Below are positions 8,186-18,148 of a DNA stretch of 31,271 bases, one piece after another; positions within the stretch are counted from its first letter, which is position 1, and each line of letters begins with the position of its first letter. The notes under the pieces are model-generated. The model saw nothing but the letters and a program-made list of their open reading frames with translations. It was not told where the DNA came from and did no database searches. The stretch lies in the IMG/VR virus record IMGVR_UViG_3300021085_000129, positions 1 to 31,271 of that record; one strand, given 5' to 3'. The position numbers and the translations under genes were made by a program. The stretch is from a virus.

Positions 8186-9550
8186 ATGGCATTATTAAAC
8201 CAAACTAAAAAAGATTATTATGATAGTAATGAATTTGGAGGATATCAATTTGTTTCTTTAGACGATATTATAACTCAGTTTAAAGTTATTTATGTTGGAG
8301 AAGATAAAATTATACCTCGAGCTAAAAGAGCTGATATAGCTTTTCACGCCCAAAGAGCTTTGCAAGAACTTTCTTTTGATACATTAAAATCTATAAAATC
8401 ACAAGAAGTAGTGGTACCTCCAACTTTACAGATTCCACTTCCACAAAGCTACGTAAATTACACTAAGTTAAGTTGGGTAGATTCTTCAGGTGTAAAACAT
8501 CCTATCTACAAAACAAACAAAACAAACAACCCTACAAAATATTATCAAAACGAAGATGGTGATTTTAAAATAAATCCTGTTGGTACTTTAACACTTGGTT
8601 CAAACGTAGTTGTTTTAGACGGTGATTATAGCGATATATTAATACACGGCATGAGAGTTGTTAGTCCAAGTTTACCACCAGCAAGCTTTATACACAATGT
8701 AGTTACTACGAGTGGTATAACATCTATAACTTTAGAAAATAAAAGCGGCACAAATACTAAGCTAGCTCTATTCTCTACAAACGAAAGATTAGATATTACT
8801 AGGTTTAACTTTATTAACTCTGCTGGACTTATGGCTGGTAATACTAAGTTAATATCAACAACAACAACAAGTGCTGGTAGCATTGGCGATACAGCATTAA
8901 ACATAAGCGATGTCACTGGTATTGAAGAGGGTATGGTTATTAACCACCCTTCTTTTGTTAATGACAACTCCATAAACAGTGGTAAGTCTGCTATAACCGT
9001 TGTTGGTGTTGGCAGCACTACAGTAGAGCTTTCGCACGCTGCGGTTAAGACTATAGGTTCTGGAGATGCTGTTGGTTTTTTATCTAGCGAAACAAACTCT
9101 ACAACTTGGGATAACTACAAGTCTCAAAGCCCATCAGAAAACAACAATGACGATTACGAGGATGATACTTACTGGCCTATTAATGGTAATAGATATGGTC
9201 TTGACCCTCAACACGCTCAAGCTAATGGCTCTTTTTATATAGACGATTTGGTTGGAAAAATTCATTTTAGCTCTAATATTTCAGGAAAAACTGTGATCTT
9301 AGATTACATAAGTGATAGTCTTGGTACTAACGACGAAATGCAAGTACACAAGTTCGCGGAAGAAGCTATGTACAAGTGTATAGCATATGCAGTGCTTTCT
9401 TCGAGGTCGGACGTTCAAGAGTATGTAGTTCAAAGATATAAAAAAGAAAGATTTGCAGCAGTAAGAACTGCTAAGCTAAGACTATCAAATATAAAATTAG
9501 AAGAATTAACTCAAATACTTAGAGGCAAATCTAAGCAAATAAAACACTAG
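8186..9550 (+). CDS. Tail adaptor (tubular)-like protein with inserted beta module
   Basis: A 454-residue structural protein. The first 100 residues ('KRADIAFHAQRALQELSFDT', then 'VVVPPTLQIPLPQSYVNYTK') and the helical last 90 ('EMQVHKFAEEAMYKCIAYAV', 'RYKKERFAAVRTAKLRL') fit together as one helix-plus-strand adaptor of the type that joins portal to tail hub (general resemblance to T7 gp11-like tubular proteins). Between them lies a Ser/Thr-rich beta insert, about residues 165-300, with the motif 'DVTGIEEGMVI' around G249-M250. A related Gly-Met module occurs in the genes at 9554 and 18149. The (ACA) run at 8862-8876 encodes part of a Thr string. It ends three bases before the next ATG, so the two genes are probably translationally linked. 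Confidence 0.65.
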   Translation: MALLNQTKKDYYDSNEFGGYQFVSLDDIITQFKVIYVGEDKIIPRAKRADIAFHAQRALQELSFDTLKSIKSQEVVVPPTLQIPLPQSYVNYTKLSWVDSSGVKHPIYKTNKTNNPTKYYQNEDGDFKINPVGTLTLGSNVVVLDGDYSDILIHGMRVVSPSLPPASFIHNVVTTSGITSITLENKSGTNTKLALFSTNERLDITRFNFINSAGLMAGNTKLISTTTTSAGSIGDTALNISDVTGIEEGMVINHPSFVNDNSINSGKSAITVVGVGSTTVELSHAAVKTIGSGDAVGFLSSETNSTTWDNYKSQSPSENNNDDYEDDTYWPINGNRYGLDPQHAQANGSFYIDDLVGKIHFSSNISGKTVILDYISDSLGTNDEMQVHKFAEEAMYKCIAYAVLSSRSDVQEYVVQRYKKERFAAVRTAKLRLSNIKLEELTQILRGKSKQIKH

Positions 9551-9553
9551 TAT

Positions 9554-12500
9554 ATGCCAGAGATTAAGAATCAGTTTACCGGTGGTAAAATGAACAAAGA
9601 TGTAGACGAGCGTCTTGTTCCTAAAGGAGATTATAGACACGCTGTTAATATTCAAGTTACAACTTCAGAAGGGTCTGATGTTGGTACCGTTCAAAATATA
9701 CTAGGTAATAGTCTTGCCATAACACCAGGTTTGCCTATAAACGATGCGTTAAGCTTATTCAACAACCACATATGTGTAGGTTCTATATCTAATGAAGCTA
9801 AAAATGAGCTTTACTGGATGTTAGCTGAGTACACTTGGAAAGATCAAATAACACAATCAGGCAATGTTCTTTTACAGCAAATTGTTCATACAAACTCATC
9901 ACCACTACTAAACGTTATAGCAACTAACTTTCAGAATTATAATAGTTTTAATTGGATTGTTGAAAGCAAATCCGCTATTGTTAAGTATAAAAACAACAAC
10001 GCTGAGTTGGTTTTTGTAGACAAAGCGTCTGTTACTATAAATGCTTGGGATGCTAATATAGGTTCAACAGACGGTGGTCAGTTTGAGGTGTTAGCTAGCG
10101 ACGTAGCTCCTTCTAGCTCTTTTACACCCACTATATCAAGTGGGTTTTCTAGTTTTGGTACTGGATATGGTTTTAATAATTCTACGATATTTCAATTAGA
10201 AGTTGGTGATGTTACAAATATAACAGCTGGTATGGACGTTGTTGGCGTCGGGTTAAACCCTCACACTAACGAAATAATGAATTTTTGGCCAAACACCTCT
10301 GTGTTAAGTGTTGAGCAAGTTGGAACATGGACAGATGTTAATGGAGATCAAAGAATACAGGGTATAGTTCAACTAAATAACACTACTGGAGGTTTTGGTT
10401 GTATCGCGGCGGACAACACGTATACTTACGCTCCTAACTTAGTTAATCCACCAAATTGTCCTAGCGCTTGGATTCCCATTCAAATGATTGTTACACACTG
10501 GGTTTTTCAATCTAAAACATTACAGTTAGATAGAAAAAACTTAATAACTGGAATAAATATCATTGATGATCTTTTATTTTGGACTGATAACTATTCAGAA
10601 CCAAAATGTATAAATATTACAGACAGCATAAAAGGTACTGATCAAACTGGTAATTTTCATACAGATATATTTGTTGAGGAAAGAGACATATTAGTTCCAG
10701 CTAGGGAAAAACATGTTACTGTTATTAAAAATGCACCTAAAAACCCTCCTATAATAAATTCAAAGCAAGGTAGAGATGGTAACTCTTATGGTATAGCGTA
10801 TCAAGTACCTACTGCTAATGCTGGGGTTGGAGACACTTTGACTATAGATATAACTTCTCCCTTTACAACTGAATTAAACTATCAAATTGGAGATGTTTTG
10901 GCTTTTAAACTATTAAGCTCTTACTTGTCAACAAATATAACTTCATTTTTTCCAATATCAACAAACTCTAATTACACTTTGTCTGGTTCTATAGTCTCTA
11001 TAGGTAGTTCTTCAGCTAGCGGTATGACAAGTGTATCTATAATTGTACAACAATTTGTTGGTAATTCATTAGGTAGTGACTACGCTGTTGACTTGTTAGA
11101 TAATTCTAAAGTATTATACAAACTAAAATTCCCAAGATTCGCGACTAGATATAAATATAAAGACGGTCAGTATTCTTCTTTTTCACCTTTCTCTGATGTT
11201 GCTTTTGTTCCCAGCAACTATGAGTATAACGCTACAACAGGTTTTAATATTGGCATGGAAAACAGTATTACCTCTGTTAGCTTAAAAGATATTATAACTT
11301 TAGATATACCAGAAGACGTTATAGATATAGATATACTGTATAAAGAGTCAGATTCTCCTAATGTTTATCTTTTAGAAACAATAACAAACCTACCTCAAAA
11401 ACTTCCAGTTCCGGCTGATACTTCTATTTGGAATCCTAAAAAATTAGACGACAACTACGAATACATAATAACGTCAGAAAACATCAACGCTTTAATATCT
11501 TCTGAGCAAATACTAAGAAGCTATGATAATGTGCCTAGGGCTGCTTTAGGTCAAGATATAGTTGGGAGTAGGCTGGTTTATGGTAACTACTTACAAAATT
11601 ACAATATAGAAAAAGAAAATATATCAATAAGCACATCTATATCTCCTTATCCAAATAACGAAAGATTTAAAAGTATAAAATCTATAAGAGACTACGAGGT
11701 AGGTTTAGTTTTTTCTGACAAATATGGTAGAGAAACACCTGTTATAACTAGCGAGCAGAATAAGGTGACTCTATCTAAGGCTAACGCGGACAAAAATAAT
11801 AGATTTAAAGTTTCTTGGAAAACCACTGATGGGTATCAACTTCCTGATTGGGTTGAATCTTATAAGTTCTACGTGAAAGAAACGTCAACAGAGTACTATA
11901 ATTTGTCTATGGATAGGTTCTACGATGCTGAAGATAGTAATATATGGCTTTCTTTTCCGTCTTCAGAAAGAAACAAAGTAGATATTGACACTTATTTAAT
12001 ATTAAAAAAAGAACAAAACTCTAGCAATTTAGTTTTAGCTGATTATAGATATAAAATTCTTGATATTAAAAACGAAGCCCCTAATTTTATAAAGGTAGAT
12101 AAAAAAGATTTAGCAAAAATTGTAGAAGGTCCTGTTACAAGCGCTAATAATGGTGGTAGTGGACTTCCTGTTACAACAACGGGCTTGTTGTTTGTTGACA
12201 ATACTACTAGTGCTTACCCTGACAGCGTCTTAGTAAATGGCTTGCCTGGCACTAAAAAACTACATGTTAAAGGCGACATTACTCCAACTGGAGTTAATCG
12301 TATTGGCGGTAGTGTAGGTCGTTTAAGACCTAGTGATTTAATAAGTGATGAGTATGAAGTAGAGGTTAGGATAAATACTTTTAAATCAAACTTTGTACAA
12401 GGCAACTATGTTACTTCTTGGAGAAAAATAAACAAAATAACTCATTACGGCAAAAACGGAGTAACTCTTGATACTTTACCTACTACATCAGCACAGCAAC

Positions 12501-15500
12501 AGGATTTCACTATACATTTATCAGAAGCTTGGGAGAACGATTCAAGTTTCTTTTTCACAGATCAAGTTGGTACAGTTACAGCCGAAGGTACAAACGGCGC
12601 GCCAGTTTTAGAGTTTAGAAAACTAATACGTAGAGATAACTTAGCAGAGTTTGCTGGTAGGTTTTTTGTTAAAATACTAAAAGATATAAGTTTCTACGAA
12701 CAAGTGTTAAGCCAAATGGGCAGTCAAACTTTAGTTCCTAAACTTCAACAAGATCTTGGTTATGTAAAAGATTTTACACAAGAAGATTTTAGTGGTCAAG
12801 GTAATATTTCCTCTAACTTTTTTACAACAGTTTCTAGTCAAATATCTGCTTTGCCACACCCTTGGGCTAGCGCTAGATATCCAGGTGGTGTAAGTGGAGT
12901 ACCTATACCAACTGACGCTTATTACCATCCATCAGCTTGGTCTTACATACATGATAAGTTAAACGCTACAACGGCAAAAGGTTTTTTTATTGACGAAGCT
13001 TTTGCTACTGGTATATCTCCGTTTTATAACTTTAGAGAGGCTTTTCAAACTCGTTTTGTAGATGATAGTGAAACTAGAGAAAGAAATCAAGTTGCTCTTT
13101 TTGGAGGTTGGGATTCTGCATCTTCACCTCAACCAACTTTAGATTACTACAGTAACGTTGATACAAACCTAAACTCTTTATACGCTTATCACAACCAGAC
13201 ATATAGCGATCAACTAACTGATTACACTGGATGCCAAACGGTAAGTGGTGTAACTAACGGTATCCCATCTAATTTAACTAACCCTTGCCCCGATAGAATA
13301 GCTGCTGTTGTATGGGAACCATTGTTAAACAACACTTCTTTATCTCAAAACAAATACTATCACGAGGGCAACGGAGCAGGTGCTTCGCCCGCCAACGTTC
13401 TTGATATATCTATAATAGGAGGTATTGGAAATGAGTGGAAACCTAGCCAAGGTGGTTTAGGTTTTACTCCTCATGATCCAAACGGTTTTGGGTATTTAAC
13501 TTGGAACGACGCGCAGTTAGCATTAACATCCTTAGACGATGCGCAACGTGATGTTATGTTTGAACTTTGTACTATAGGTAACAAATTTAGATTTGATAAC
13601 GATCCTACCGAGGAAGTGTTTACTATTTTAGATTTTAGAATACAATCAAAGAAAAATTATTCTGAAGGTTTTTATGACGATACTTACCCTGGTGCAATTC
13701 AGGCTGATCCAAATTTTAGCTCAAACTACCCTCATGACGGCTCAACTCCAATATCCGATAGTGTTAATTACACTGCAAATGCAAATCACAGGCATACTAT
13801 TAGCGTACTGTTAGATAAAGATATAGGTACAAGTGGTTACACTCCTACAGATGGGAGTATTGGTAATGTTCCTGGTTATGCTGGTAACTGGAACACACCA
13901 ACAATAACTGGCGACTTTGCTAAAATAGTGTTTTTAGAAGCACAGACGGTTTTTGATGGTTTTGGTGTTGACTCTAGTTTGAACCCCTCTATATGGGAGA
14001 CCGAACCAAAACAAAACGACGGTCTTGACATTTACTATGAAGCTAGTAGGTCTTACCCTTTTTCCATAAGTAAAGACAATGCTTTATTAAAAATGCCTAT
14101 TGGTAGTTTGATAAGACCTGACGATCCTTCTGTGCTAATACAACCTGGCACTACAGTTGTTGATTGGCAAGAAAGACAAATTAGTAACTCTATAGTTTTA
14201 GTAACAAACAAACCTTTGACGTTTGCAAACGAAGATATTATACGTTTTACTTTAGATGATGGATCAGAATCTCAAGCTGAGTTTTGGCAATCAGCAGCTT
14301 CGGCTACTTTTCCTAATGGACCAACAAACCCCTTAAATACAACTGGTACCGCTAATTATTTTCAATATTATGTTAGGCCGTTTAAACTAGGGCTGCTTAA
14401 TGGATTGTCTTGGAGTAACTGTTTTTCCTTTAACAATGGCGTAGAATCTAATAGTATAAGAGATGACTTTAATTCTGTGTCTATAGATAATGGAGCTATA
14501 GCCTCTGCAACTATTCTAGAGCCTTATGAAGAAGAACGTAGAAAAAGCGGTTTAATATTTTCTGGTTTATACAACTCTAACTCTGGCGTTAACAATCTAA
14601 ATCAATTTATAGCTGCTGAAAAAATAACAAAAGACTTAAACCCTACTTATGGTAGTATTCAAAAATTACACGCTAGAGATTCTGATTTAATTGCTTTATG
14701 TGAAGATAAAGTGATTAAAATACTAGCAAATAAAGATGCTTTGTTTAATGCTGATGGAAACCCTCAATTAACCGCTAACGAAAGGGTTTTAGGACAGAGT
14801 ATTCCTTTTGTTGGAGAGTTTGGTATATCTACAAACCCAGAATCATTTGCTTCAGAATCCTATAGAGTTTACTTTACTGACAAAGTAAGAGGGAAGGTTA
14901 TTAGGTTATCTATGGATGGGTTAACACCTATATCAGAGCATGGTATGAAAGATTATTTTAAGGATAATCTAAAGTCTAACGATAAAATTATAGGTAGTTA
15001 TGATGATAAAAAAGACGAATACAATGTAACTCTACCTAACACTGGAACAACTGTTTCTTTTAGCGAATCAGTTAGAGGTTGGGTTAGTTTTAAGTCATTT
15101 GTTCCTGAAAATGCTATTAGCTGCGCTAACGATTACTACACAATAAAAAATGGTGTAATATGGAAGCACCACGTCGAAACAATTCCTGAAACTAGAAACA
15201 AGTTTTACGGCGCTCATACTGAAAACGACTACTCATCGCTAGAAGTTATTTTAAATGATGCGCCTAGCGTTGTTAAATCGTACAAAACAATAAACTACGA
15301 GGGTAGTCAGTCTAAAGTTGATCAATTTGTTTCTAACACAAACCCTAACACTGGCGTGACTTTAAGTGACAATGAGTACTACAATCTAACGCTTAAAAAA
15401 GGTTGGTATGTAAATAATATAATTACAGATAAAGAAAAAGGTAGTGTAAATGAATTTATAGAAAAAGAAGGTAAATGGTTTAATTATATAAAAGGTAAAA

Positions 15501-17764
15501 ACGTTCAGTTGTCAACGGGCAATCAAATACATATTAATAATGACGGCAGCTCTTCTTTTGATCAAGCTAGTTTTAGTATACAGGGCTTAGGAGTATATGA
15601 TGGACCTGTAGCTGTACCAGTTCCTGGTTGTACAGATAACACTTTTGCAAACTATAATCCAAACGCGACTGTAGATGATGGTAGTTGTTTTAACCCACCA
15701 CCACCACCTCCAAATCCAATATATGGATGTACTGATGCTTCTGCAACAAATTATAATTCGTTATCAAATGTAGATGATGGTTCTTGTTTTTATACTGGAA
15801 TTGCTGTTTATGGCTGTATGGATGCATCAGCTACTAATTATAACTTTGCTTCAAATGTTAGTGACAACTCTTGTCTGTGGATGGGGTGTACAGACAATAG
15901 CGCTCTAAACACAACAGACTTTACAGCTGCTTACAATTACGCTGCGGCCAACAATATACCTGTAAATATTGCTGATGATGGTTCATGTATTGCTGTAGCT
16001 TTAGGTTGTACAGATCCTACGGCGTTTAATTATGATAACACAGCAACTGTTGATGATGGTAATTGCATACCAGTTATAACAGGTTGTATGGATCCTACGG
16101 CATCTAACTACATACAACCAACAGGTACTAGCTCTGATATAAACACTAGTGATCCTAACGCTTGTGTTTTTGACGGATGTACAGATGATACACCTGGTAT
16201 TAATCCAGATATCAATGGAAATATACCACCTTCTGGACCAAACATAACAGGTTACTTAGCTACAAACTATGATCCTGCTGCAAATAATGACGATGGTTCT
16301 TGTGCTTACAGTGTTGGTTGTACTGATCCTACACAAGCAAACTACAACCCATCAGCTCAAATAAACGATCCTAGTAATTGTATTGCTTGCGATTGGGTAC
16401 AAGGTGGCGTTTATCCTTACAATGGTAATCCTGTTGCTATTACTAATATAAATGAATCAACGCCAAACACAAATGACGGTCAAATTGCCGTTGAAGTAAA
16501 TGTAAACTTTCCTAATCCAACTGCTCAAGGTCAAACTTACACTCCGTTTACAATAGAGTTGTTAGACTCTAGTGGCGCTGTGGCTGTTTATACTTTTACT
16601 CCAAACTCAGGTTTATATAACTTTGTAAATTCAAACTCTATACTTTTCTCTAATTTAGCTCCAGGTGTATACACAGTTCAGGTTTTAAACGGCCCTAACC
16701 AGTATGGTGTTAGCGGTATATGTGAGTATAATGAAAACATAACTGTTTTAGTTGGTTCTCCAATATTAATACAAGGTTGTATGGATCCAAACGCTTGTGA
16801 TTACAATCCTCAAGCTAATGATTCAACGCCGTGTAATTACGCTACGTGCGCTGGTTGTATGGACAATGCTTTTCCAGCTGATAATTATGGTTCTCAAACT
16901 GGTACCGGTGGAGTTGGCCAAATGGGAACTCCTTGTATCAGTTTAATAAACGGAAACATTAGCAATCTTTGTACGATACAGTGTGGTGATACTAGCAGTG
17001 CGACGCCTCAAGGTAATGGTTGTTGCGCTTACACTATACCTGGGTGTACGGACGGTAGTACAGATGCTAACGGAAACAATGTAATGTTTAATTATAATCC
17101 TGTAGCTACTGTGGATGATCTTTCATGTATACTTGCTTTTTATGGTTGTATAGATCCTACAGCATTAAACTATAATTCTTTAGCAAATGTAGATAATGGA
17201 ACATGTATACCAAACATCGTTGGTTGTATGGATTCTACTGCGCTGAATTATGACGCTACAGCTACTGTAGATTCAACTCCAACTAGCTGTTGTTATATCT
17301 CTGGTTGTACTGATCCAGCTTATCCAAACTATAACCCAAGTGCGTGTCAAGACGATGGTAGTTGCGCGCATGTTTACGGGTGTATGACAGCAACAGCTTG
17401 TAATTTTGACTGCTCAACAGCTTTGAACTCTGGCTCTACAACACCTTGTACTGACGGTGTTTCTATGGATGATAACAGTTGTGTGTTTGGTGGTTGTACA
17501 GATCCACTTTCTTGCTTTTTTGATCAAGCGTTAGCAAATACATTTCCTTGTACTGATGACGACCAATGCATATACCCAGGTGTACCTAACAATAACATAG
17601 GTTATAATGCCGTGGAAAACAATGCTGGCATACCAGGTTGCGCTTGTGAACAGCCGTCTCCTTGTGATCAAGTTACTGGCAACAATGCAACTACCTTTGC
17701 AACTTTAAATGATTGTTTAAATGCAGTTGCTCAAAACTCCGACTGTAATACGTCTACCCAATAA
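9554..17764 (+). CDS. Giant tail hub/receptor-contact protein with Cys-rich repeat C-terminus
   Basis: A 2736-residue virion protein. The N-terminus 'KNQFTGGKMNKDVDERLVPK' followed by 'RHAVNIQVTTSEGSDVGTVQ' resembles the opening of tail hub proteins in short-tailed phages (P22 gp10 / T7 gp12 type; crAss-like phages have similar starts). The body to about 2015 is beta-rich. It includes a Gly-Met beta module near G226-M227 and, at about 1690-1830, segments such as 'LIALCEDKVIKILANKDALF' and 'VYFTDKVRGKVIRLSMDG' that look like propeller blades. From G2025 to the end there are about 17 Cys-rich 'GCTD...DDGSC' units, interrupted at 2279-2407 by a SprB-like domain, with a six-Pro linker at 2048-2053. 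No signal peptide. The likely role is central tail hub with an extended cell-contacting C-terminus. Role of the N-terminus is fairly sure; receptor contact is inference. Confidence 0.78.
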   Translation: MPEIKNQFTGGKMNKDVDERLVPKGDYRHAVNIQVTTSEGSDVGTVQNILGNSLAITPGLPINDALSLFNNHICVGSISNEAKNELYWMLAEYTWKDQITQSGNVLLQQIVHTNSSPLLNVIATNFQNYNSFNWIVESKSAIVKYKNNNAELVFVDKASVTINAWDANIGSTDGGQFEVLASDVAPSSSFTPTISSGFSSFGTGYGFNNSTIFQLEVGDVTNITAGMDVVGVGLNPHTNEIMNFWPNTSVLSVEQVGTWTDVNGDQRIQGIVQLNNTTGGFGCIAADNTYTYAPNLVNPPNCPSAWIPIQMIVTHWVFQSKTLQLDRKNLITGINIIDDLLFWTDNYSEPKCINITDSIKGTDQTGNFHTDIFVEERDILVPAREKHVTVIKNAPKNPPIINSKQGRDGNSYGIAYQVPTANAGVGDTLTIDITSPFTTELNYQIGDVLAFKLLSSYLSTNITSFFPISTNSNYTLSGSIVSIGSSSASGMTSVSIIVQQFVGNSLGSDYAVDLLDNSKVLYKLKFPRFATRYKYKDGQYSSFSPFSDVAFVPSNYEYNATTGFNIGMENSITSVSLKDIITLDIPEDVIDIDILYKESDSPNVYLLETITNLPQKLPVPADTSIWNPKKLDDNYEYIITSENINALISSEQILRSYDNVPRAALGQDIVGSRLVYGNYLQNYNIEKENISISTSISPYPNNERFKSIKSIRDYEVGLVFSDKYGRETPVITSEQNKVTLSKANADKNNRFKVSWKTTDGYQLPDWVESYKFYVKETSTEYYNLSMDRFYDAEDSNIWLSFPSSERNKVDIDTYLILKKEQNSSNLVLADYRYKILDIKNEAPNFIKVDKKDLAKIVEGPVTSANNGGSGLPVTTTGLLFVDNTTSAYPDSVLVNGLPGTKKLHVKGDITPTGVNRIGGSVGRLRPSDLISDEYEVEVRINTFKSNFVQGNYVTSWRKINKITHYGKNGVTLDTLPTTSAQQQDFTIHLSEAWENDSSFFFTDQVGTVTAEGTNGAPVLEFRKLIRRDNLAEFAGRFFVKILKDISFYEQVLSQMGSQTLVPKLQQDLGYVKDFTQEDFSGQGNISSNFFTTVSSQISALPHPWASARYPGGVSGVPIPTDAYYHPSAWSYIHDKLNATTAKGFFIDEAFATGISPFYNFREAFQTRFVDDSETRERNQVALFGGWDSASSPQPTLDYYSNVDTNLNSLYAYHNQTYSDQLTDYTGCQTVSGVTNGIPSNLTNPCPDRIAAVVWEPLLNNTSLSQNKYYHEGNGAGASPANVLDISIIGGIGNEWKPSQGGLGFTPHDPNGFGYLTWNDAQLALTSLDDAQRDVMFELCTIGNKFRFDNDPTEEVFTILDFRIQSKKNYSEGFYDDTYPGAIQADPNFSSNYPHDGSTPISDSVNYTANANHRHTISVLLDKDIGTSGYTPTDGSIGNVPGYAGNWNTPTITGDFAKIVFLEAQTVFDGFGVDSSLNPSIWETEPKQNDGLDIYYEASRSYPFSISKDNALLKMPIGSLIRPDDPSVLIQPGTTVVDWQERQISNSIVLVTNKPLTFANEDIIRFTLDDGSESQAEFWQSAASATFPNGPTNPLNTTGTANYFQYYVRPFKLGLLNGLSWSNCFSFNNGVESNSIRDDFNSVSIDNGAIASATILEPYEEERRKSGLIFSGLYNSNSGVNNLNQFIAAEKITKDLNPTYGSIQKLHARDSDLIALCEDKVIKILANKDALFNADGNPQLTANERVLGQSIPFVGEFGISTNPESFASESYRVYFTDKVRGKVIRLSMDGLTPISEHGMKDYFKDNLKSNDKIIGSYDDKKDEYNVTLPNTGTTVSFSESVRGWVSFKSFVPENAISCANDYYTIKNGVIWKHHVETIPETRNKFYGAHTENDYSSLEVILNDAPSVVKSYKTINYEGSQSKVDQFVSNTNPNTGVTLSDNEYYNLTLKKGWYVNNIITDKEKGSVNEFIEKEGKWFNYIKGKNVQLSTGNQIHINNDGSSSFDQASFSIQGLGVYDGPVAVPVPGCTDNTFANYNPNATVDDGSCFNPPPPPPNPIYGCTDASATNYNSLSNVDDGSCFYTGIAVYGCMDASATNYNFASNVSDNSCLWMGCTDNSALNTTDFTAAYNYAAANNIPVNIADDGSCIAVALGCTDPTAFNYDNTATVDDGNCIPVITGCMDPTASNYIQPTGTSSDINTSDPNACVFDGCTDDTPGINPDINGNIPPSGPNITGYLATNYDPAANNDDGSCAYSVGCTDPTQANYNPSAQINDPSNCIACDWVQGGVYPYNGNPVAITNINESTPNTNDGQIAVEVNVNFPNPTAQGQTYTPFTIELLDSSGAVAVYTFTPNSGLYNFVNSNSILFSNLAPGVYTVQVLNGPNQYGVSGICEYNENITVLVGSPILIQGCMDPNACDYNPQANDSTPCNYATCAGCMDNAFPADNYGSQTGTGGVGQMGTPCISLINGNISNLCTIQCGDTSSATPQGNGCCAYTIPGCTDGSTDANGNNVMFNYNPVATVDDLSCILAFYGCIDPTALNYNSLANVDNGTCIPNIVGCMDSTALNYDATATVDSTPTSCCYISGCTDPAYPNYNPSACQDDGSCAHVYGCMTATACNFDCSTALNSGSTTPCTDGVSMDDNSCVFGGCTDPLSCFFDQALANTFPCTDDDQCIYPGVPNNNIGYNAVENNAGIPGCACEQPSPCDQVTGNNATTFATLNDCLNAVAQNSDCNTSTQ
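15626..17761 (+). repeat. About 17 Cys-rich DDGSC-type protein repeats
   Basis: Coding tandem repeat of irregular spacing inside the giant tail protein (residues 2025-2736). The consensus unit is Gly-Cys-Thr/Met-Asp-Pro-x-Ala-x-Asn-Tyr-Asn-x-x-Ala-x-x-Asp-Asp-Gly-Ser-Cys, about 20-25 residues plus a linker. Good units start at G2025, G2058 and G2087. Later units carry insertions or extra Cys, and the last (G2695) is degenerate. Each unit has two framing Cys, suggesting one disulfide per unit, and the Asp-Asp-Gly could bind calcium. Such repeats are common in secreted flavobacterial proteins. The DNA copies have diverged, so this is an old protein repeat and not a recent duplication. Confidence 0.9.
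16388..16774 (+). other. SprB-like Ig-type domain inserted among the Cys-rich repeats
   Basis: Residues about 2279-2407 break the Cys repeat series. The segment has 'NTNDGQIAVEVNV', then strands 'YTPFTIELLDSSGAVAVYTF', then 'LAPGVYTVQVLNG' and a closing 'GICEYNENITVLV'. The order 'nDGqI.v.v ... pf.i.l ... nLapGvYtV.V.n' matches the look of SprB repeat domains of Bacteroidota gliding adhesins. The domain assignment is by eye and the first part is longer than a usual SprB unit. Confidence 0.55.
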
Positions 17765-17775
17765 ATTAAAAAAAT

Positions 17776-18138
17776 ATGGCTATAATATCAATGACATTTA
17801 ACTTTAACAATATAAACACATCCGCTCAAGTGGGTGATATTGTTTATTTTTCTTACAACGGTCAATCTTTAGGTGGTTTTGACACTACTGACTTGCAGTT
17901 TACAAAAATGTTAGGTCCAATTACAATTATTGACGGTGATCAAATAACAGTTGAATATGATAACACGGTGCATCCAAATGGAGTTCCAGGAGGTGCTTTT
18001 ATTTCTTTTGTAAAAGACAAATCTGTAAATACATCTAGCCTTTTAGGTTACTATGCTAGTGTTAACTTTATAAACAACTCAACAAAAAAAGCAGAGCTTT
18101 TTAGTGTTGGTTCTGAAATATCACAAAGTAGCAAATAA
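17776..18138 (+). CDS. Small beta-rich tail-associated protein
   Basis: A 120-residue protein without signal peptide, Cys or membrane segment. It reads as a run of short strands: 'QVGDIVYFSYNGQSLGGF', 'KMLGPITIIDGDQITVEYD', 'GGAFISFVKDKSVNTSSLLG', and 'YYASVNFINNSTKKAELFSV', ending 'GSEISQSSK'. I have a sense of this pattern, especially the 'VNTSSLLGYYA' core, from marine phage structural cassettes, but know no function. It lies 11 bases after the giant tail gene and 10 bases before the next beta-rich gene, so it is very likely co-translated with them and part of the tail tip or fibre assembly. Confidence 0.62.
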   Translation: MAIISMTFNFNNINTSAQVGDIVYFSYNGQSLGGFDTTDLQFTKMLGPITIIDGDQITVEYDNTVHPNGVPGGAFISFVKDKSVNTSSLLGYYASVNFINNSTKKAELFSVGSEISQSSK

Positions 18139-18148
18139 ATATTAAATT

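Noticed and set aside
15626-17761. Regular repeats as a CRISPR array or recent DNA tandem repeat
   Set aside because: The repeat is at protein level only, in one open frame, with varying unit length and diverged DNA.
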